A stretch of DNA of 64,000 nt from the NCBI GenBank assembly GCA_964036275.1, contig OZ038437.1, forward strand, positions 18,768,859 through 18,832,858, read 5' to 3'. Positions 58,168 through 64,000 of this stretch are shown in pieces. This DNA is from Litoditis marina. Lineage: Eukaryota > Nematoda > Chromadorea > Rhabditida > Rhabditidae. The notes beneath the pieces are model-generated. The model was given only the letters and a program-made list of their open reading frames with translations. It was not told where the DNA came from and ran no database searches. Made by a program: the position numbers and the translations under genes. Each line of letters starts with the position of its first letter. The first letter of the stretch is position 1.

Positions 58168-61100
58168 ATGGAAAACGTGAATGAATCCGATTTATATAGC
58201 GTGAGCCCAGAGCACAACCTCAAAGTATTTTATCGATCGGATTTACGATTCGAGCGAACCATCGGGGATGGAGCGTTTGGCACAGTTTATCTAGCTTCGT
58301 CTAACTTCCAGAGGTTGGTCCGAGTTTATTTGAAAATGGGAAAGAAATGTATAAATCAGTAGTTTTTTTTAAATGACAAGTGTACTGTGTTTTAAGTGCG
58401 ACGAACGATCAAGGTGTTTATTTCGAGGTAAATATTATACCTTGGTGGAGAAGTCATTGTTTTCGAGAAATGCGAGTACCAACATACTTATTTTCAAGCA
58501 ACTAGTTCGGTCTAAAATCTGCAGAAAAGGTGTCAAACTTTCTCCATCTCTGAGTGAATGTGAAAAATGAGAAAATTGAATGAGAACGAAACGAAACGGT
58601 AGTTTGAGTATTTATTACCCCTGTTCTTTCCATTAGCAATCTTTGATTTTTGATTTTTCAAGAATGGCGGTGAAAACTTATCAACTGCGACCAGAACATG
58701 GATTGAGACTCCTTCACTCCCTAAAGGTAAGGGTATAGTTCACACCATTCCTACGGAGACTCCTACAGTAACCTTACAAACTTTCCGAAGGCTGTTGTGA
58801 AGCTGAAAATGTAGTTCATAGAAAACGCTCTGGTATATTTGCTCTACCTAAGAAGGAGAATAAGGTACGAAAATCTTTAACTTCTCCGGTCAAAAGTCAG
58901 TGAGCAAAACGGCTTGGAAGTTTGGAAATCCTACTTAAGGAGCCTCAGTAGGAATGGAAAAGACTATATACTCATTAAAAGCAATCAAAAGTTTCAAACC
59001 CCTTTGATGAGAACAAATAATCTGGAAAAAGACTTTTTTGTATGAATTGCATATGAACCTTAAACCTCAACTCAACCCCAAACTAAACTCTTGTATCTCG
59101 ACTCAGAACGTGGCAGAAATCTTACGAATAACACGGTGAAACTCTGTTTTGGTTGCCTTCGAATCACAAAAAATAACAATCGTGATATGCGATCTCACTT
59201 GTCAGTGAGATAATTCGGATTTGATAGAAAATGAAACAGCTTCAGTGAAAATTGAACTTGTTCAATTCCTTTAAGTTCTCAAGTTCAGTCATAGATTTCA
59301 CCTTGAATAGAGTGGTACACTTGTGTATTAAACGCGTGCCTACCGGGCAGTTATGTTTTATGTTGTTTTTATGTCTTAATAGAAAAACTCAAATAGGCAT
59401 TTGGCCGTTTTCTTCATTCAGGTGCAAAACTATCCGAACTGGGTACAGATTTGGGGAGTTCTGTTTCTTTCACGTGAGGAAAGAGCAACGAACCCCGAAC
59501 CAACTGGTTTCACAATGGAATATATGCAAGGAGGAAGTCTACTGGATGGTACGAATATTTTGAATGAGCTCTAAAGAATCGGATGATGTTCTACGGGAAA
59601 TTGTTATTCTCACATTATAAACATTTTCTATTTCAAGGGGTCAAGAGAAAAACAGATAGTCAATTAGAAGTGAATTAGAAAAGAAGTCGATTCGGTGGTT
59701 CATATATTTTTTAAACCTGAAGCCGCTGTATTCATAAATATTTATCCGTTTTCAACCTTATCCAATCAGGATGTGGTATGAGTGTCGGGAATTAGTGCGT
59801 AAGGCGAGCGACGCAGAATAGGATGAGGTTCCGGGATGTTTTAGCACACGTTCTCTGAAGTATCACTTTTGTGAACTTCTCTGCAGTGATCCACTCGCTA
59901 ATCCCCAAATTGAATACGACGTCGGTCAAACATTCGATTGGACGAGACAAGCAGCTTCAGCCTTGGACTATCTACACAAGCAAAGAATCATACATCGGGA
60001 TGTGAAACCTCAACAGTTAGTGCAAGCTAATTGATCTGTTTTTGGATTGAAATGATGGATATACCAGAAAACTCAGTTTATACCCAAAACTTTCCCAATG
60101 TTGATGTTTTCCAATACGTATAGAGTTCCCTAGGTGATGAGCGGATTAACACTGTTAATCTAGCACTAAACCGCTGTGTTTCTAGTCTAAGTTCGGCACA
60201 TCTCAAATCTAATTGAGAGCTGTACTAGGCATCAGGATCAAACTGAAATTCTGATATTGTAGCTTTCTGTGAATACCTTTCTTTGTGTTCTGTCTCAGTA
60301 TGTTATTGAACGAAACTCGCTCGATTCTCAAAATGAGCAATCTGGAATTTTCTACCGTCTTCAAACCTCTTCACACAGCTAGGTGAGTTTATGTGTTCGT
60401 TCTCCATAAATCTTTAGGAGACAGCCTTTTTCAAATGTAATATTTTTTAGGAACAGGTCGAATTTGGCTTTAATTCTATAAATCTACAACGTGTTCGAAT
60501 GAAAAAACACTGATCTATGTAGCTGAATTATATAACCTCAAGAATTGAAAGGTCCAAAGGTAGAAAATCTCTTTCAGTGTCGGAACTTTTGTATACATGG
60601 CGCCGGAGGTGATGAGTTTCGAAGATAAAGTACCGTACGACGAGAAATGTGATGTGTACAGTCTCGGTATTTCAATCTGGGAAATGTATCATCGCAGGTC
60701 GGCTTATGAGAATTGTTTTAGAATAATAATACGTTTCAAACTACTTTCCAAGCTCAAGCTCTGACCCCAATCCCGTAACTCTCCTCTTTGGATTTTCCTG
60801 GATTCGGGTTGTGACCTGACGCCCTATAGCAACCTTTGACGGGTGCGTGTTGGAAAGGCGTGTTTTTCTCATTTGGTGGCTAACCTCCTGGTATCAATGA
60901 TATTTACAGATGTCCGTTTGATCACTTTGATAATCCCATGAAACATCTGCAGAGAATTCACGAGGCAGGAAAGACCGGAAATTTCCGAGGACTGTGAACA
61001 GGTTCTACGAGATATCATGCTCAGGTATAGTGTTATTCTCCCCGACAGAGACAGGAACCGGTCGAATTGATTAAAATGTGCTGAGCAGGCTTGCTTTGAA

Positions 61101-61756
61101 AAAAGTATAATATGCAGCATGAACAGAAGCACATTATAGAACCGTTGTTTTGCTTGATTTCCAATCCGTGTCGTTTACCATTCGACTAAAGGGCACGACA
61201 GAAGTCAACTTGTTTTGGAAACTTTTCTTTTTGAGCCCAAAACAAGTTCACCGAAACCACGTAGGTTTCGAAATCGAACCAATTGTGAACTTACGAACAC
61301 TAAACGAAACCAAGTTGAGTACTTAATTCTAAAAGTCGTCCAAGACTACGTAACCTTCATCCCGGTTTGGTTCAACTTCGTGCCGGTCTGAGTATGAGAA
61401 CCAACCGGTTTCTTATCGAACCAACTGCGTGGAAAAGATTATCTAATATTATGGCGGTCCTATGAGGAACTGATGTTTCAGCACTCATATAAAGCTCGCT
61501 CATCGCGAATTCGGTCTATACGGAATATGTTGATCTATCAGCTGTGTTTATGGTTAAAAAACACTTTTTGGAACAAACTAGTGACATAGGACGTCCATCG
61601 AGATCAACAACAAAGATTCAGCCACTTTTTTCGCTAGTATGATTTTTCAGCTGCTGGTCTTCTGAATCGGAGGCTCGACTAACCATGGCTGAAATCCATG
61701 AAATGGCTGTCCGAAGATTAGAAGAACGCGGGTTTCATGCTGACGAAAGAGTTTAG
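58168..61756 (+). pseudogene. Kinase E: TAK1-like pseudokinase with two frameshifts
   Basis: Exons: 58168-58313, 58663-58726, 59422-59548, 59887-60015, 60299-60382, 60578-60697, 60910-61024, 61651-61756. Family phases 2,0,1,2,2,2,2 hold at the junctions. Motifs: IGDGAFGTVYLA (good glycine loop), MAVKTY (ATP lysine), YMQGGSLLD, IIHRDVKPQH (metal-binding Asn replaced by His), MSNLEFST (DFG replaced by NLE, so no Mg-binding Asp), GTFVYMAPEVM, CDVYSLGISIWEMYHR, CWSSESEARLTM. Exon 4 is 129 nt instead of 130: the CCCC at 59903-59906 needs one more base to pass from VIHSLIP to IEYDVGQTFDW. Exon 7 is 115 nt instead of 114: an extra A in GGAAAGACC (about 60978) breaks EAG|RPEISEDC. Even with frames ignored it would be catalytically dead. 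It is closest to kinase D. Confidence 0.75.
59805..59860. repeat. Partial copy of the 36550 MITE
   Basis: GACGCAGAATAGGATGAGGT then TCCGGGATGTTTTAGCACAC matches the right arm at 36679-36722. The left arm is weak (ATCCAATCAGGATG). It lies in intron 3 of kinase E. Confidence 0.6.
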
Positions 61757-62449
61757 GCAGAAGCAACTACGTCATCTGTGTTCCTACGTCATATAATTTG
61801 TATTTTATTGCAATTAATGTATATTGGAATGAATAACGAAAAACTCCCTAGTAAATTTGGATGGTGTATAAATAATTTTCTCTCTGTCTAGTGTTAACAT
61901 TACTATATTTTTCAATTAAGTATTTTTCACTAATGAATTAGTGAATGTACGATTTTGCGTCGGTTTTCAAATATTCACATTCTGATTTTTGAATCTGGTG
62001 GAGCTATCGTTAGAAAATTCTGGTTATTGATGTTTTTCTCAAATCCTATACCCGGTAGACAAAATTGACATAAAACATGACGTGCTCAGGTTTTTGTCTA
62101 CAAACTATGTTAAACATGCTAGAATGTGAATTATGTAAACAGAATAATAATCAAGGTGCTGTGAAATGTATCATTTTACATAACAAGGATAGATGTATGG
62201 TGTTTTACTCCCTCAACGCTTCTGTCTGATTTTGTCTAGGGCACACCAGAACGACCAAAACCAGTATAAAAATGTTCGCACAGAGTTTGGAGCGTGCCAT
62301 GAAGACTCCGACGCAAGGGTTCAAAATCTCATAATGGAACAACATCTTGTGAATGAATTCATCAGTTTATTCTCGAAATTCAGTATTGACAGTGGTTTTT
62401 CCATGGTTAGACATTCATCATTAGGGTCACATTATTTCACTCCGATGTG
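61757..62449. other. Intergenic between convergent kinases E and F
   Basis: AT-rich, no supported exon. Confidence 0.5.
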
Positions 62450-63994
62450 TCACTGCAAACAAAGTTGTGCCCGTTTTGTCTCAATCTTCTCCAGTCTCCT
62501 CTCAGTGAATGCATGGATCTCTTCCATGGAGGGGCGCTCATCCACATTGGCGGACCAACCCCTGAAATAATGGATGGACTAGAGGTTGAGTTTTTTGTTA
62601 GAACTGAGAGAATCATTAATATGTTGTGTTCATTGATACGAACTCCACGGATATTTCTGATGAAACTCTATTCATTCAAATTCAACTCGGATAGTTCACG
62701 TTTTGTGCTTCAGTTCTCCTATAAGGAACAGAACAGTTGTTGTTGTTTCTCGGTATTCAAAACAAAATTAGCTGCGTTTTGTATAGTATTGGGAGCGGTG
62801 TTCTTCTTTATTTTACCTTTCTGGCCTTTTCGGAGAAGTGATACAAGCCACAGTGTTGAGAATAAAATCAGTGATCTCGCTTATTTCTGCTTCGAGGACG
62901 CGAATAGTGCGTTCAGAAACAACGCGTTCGATGTCTGATTAAACTTCTCAAAAAAGTTATTCTGTGTCGTTCTAGGTTTTTTCTCTCCATATTCTGTAAC
63001 AAAATCGAACCGCTGCGATTGACAAAAGAACATTCTGAAGCTCAACAAACAACTATACACTTTAGTTAACAGTACCTCAAAACAATAATCTTCAGCTCCG
63101 AATCGCAATTTGTCAGAAACGTCGGTCGGCCACCATCACAAACCATCTTGGAGAGTTGGAAAATGTTTCGCTCGTCATCATACGGTTTTCTTGAATGTGA
63201 TGGTTCACGAAGGTCTACAGTGTAAGTTTGAGACACACTTTAGTTTTTTTCTGGCAATTTTCCAATTAATTTGGGATACTGCAAATATAATTTTTGTGCA
63301 TTTTCTAGTTCCGAAATAAAATTAGTCTCACACAGAAAAAATGTTTGTGTTGCCTCCGATTTGCTTTGTTATTTTCAGCTCTTGTTTCGTGAACGCATCT
63401 CACGAACTCACCTCCGATACCACATTTCCCACATAGAAATAGAAAGACTGTATACGTCAATCTTGTGGCTGTATTTTATCCTATCTTCCTCATCGCTGAA
63501 TACTTCTGGAGCTATATACGACACTGTTCCTTTTCTGAAAACACGAGGTTAGTAAAACCGTTGAGATTACCTTTGTGAATAAAATAGAAGAAAATACAAC
63601 TAACGTTGCAGTCATCAGTGTTTGAGATGTCGTGGCAGTTCCCAAGTCCCCCAGTTTCAACACACAGTTTTCTCTGTCCAACAACATACTGCAATAAAAT
63701 ATTTTTTTCTGTTTCCGTGGGGTTTGTCTTGTTTTGTTCATTGTTTCGACATAATCTGTACTGAAAAGAGAGAAAAATGTGTTTTTCAACTCTTCATATG
63801 TTTCAAGTTCGGAACAATATATAAATATGGGTGTTCTGTTTAACAATGACATTTTCGCCAACTGGGAACCTACTTATCAGGTTTGACATCTCTGTGAGTA
63901 ACGTTATTCGAATGGAGATAATGTAGAGCAGACGCCGCTTGTTTCGTCCACAACAAAACTTTTTCCAAACCATATTCACATTTACCATAGATAA
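62450..63994 (-). CDS. Kinase F: TAK1-like kinase, 5' end beyond the window
   Basis: Visible exons (plus coordinates, 5' to 3'): 63874-63994, 63605-63688, 63412-63534, 63076-63189, 62450-62561. Phases 2,2,2,2, all open. Motifs: VTHRDVKPDN (catalytic loop complete), LGDLGTAT (DLG), GTVSYIAPEVF, IDVYSLSISMWEMWYRR, KPYDDERN, GGRPTF, RGWSANVDERPSMEEIHAFT and a tail ending QLCLQ. It has no frameshift or stop, unlike its closest paralogue C, which it matches exon by exon. The N-lobe exons lie past 64000; the acceptor of the first visible exon occupies the last six bases of the window. A predicted MAP3K7-like Ser/Thr kinase. Confidence 0.8.
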
Positions 63995-64000
63995 CTGGAA

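Overview
The window looks like a eukaryotic nematode chromosome, most likely a Caenorhabditis-type species. The evidence is AT-rich DNA, many short introns ending in the nematode TTTCAG acceptor, nematode-style families (C-type lectin/CUB secreted proteins, a serpentine receptor, Ly6-like cysteine-rich proteins, expanded TAK1-like kinases) and dense non-autonomous DNA transposons. All gene models were spliced by hand from GT-AG boundaries, reading phase and paralogue comparison, so exon edges are predictions. I ran no database search.

Layout. 1-9335 is a satellite of 159-bp monomers, each with a perfect palindrome, organised into higher-order repeats. 9557-13507 (+) is a five-exon gene for a small secreted, very acidic protein with a possible GPI-type tail. 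14090-16700 (+) encodes a Ly6/ET-like cysteine-rich protein whose Ser/Thr/Pro stalk has an in-frame stop. 16.7-24.5 kb is gene-poor and holds two large TIR elements and a perfect hairpin. 24539-31326 (+) is a 15-exon secreted protein with two C-type lectin domains and two CUB domains, flanked by an inverted repeat pair. From 33.6 kb to the right edge lies a cluster of six TAK1-like (MAP3K7-like) kinase genes, A(+), B(+), C(-), D(-), E(+), F(-), interrupted at 51.1-53.6 kb by a seven-transmembrane receptor gene (+) and at 54-58 kb by repeats.

The kinase genes share one exon-phase pattern, so they are local duplicates. B, and the visible part of F, look intact. A and C each carry a single-base frameshift. 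D and E have lost catalytic residues (DFG reads DLY or NLE) and carry splice or frame damage. The pairs C/F and D/E are closest relatives. This is birth-and-death evolution of a signalling family beside secreted pattern-recognition-type genes, as expected in a fast-evolving environmental or immune-response region. Because several frameshifts sit in homopolymers, uncorrected long-read error is a serious alternative.

The mobile fraction is unusual. At least eight repeat families occur, and five pair short terminal inverted repeats with dense subterminal arrays of an 8-10 bp word (TCGAGTTTT, CGCCGGCGA, TACCGCACC, AGGCTAAAATA, TCCGGGATA). A tRNA-derived SINE-like family is also present.
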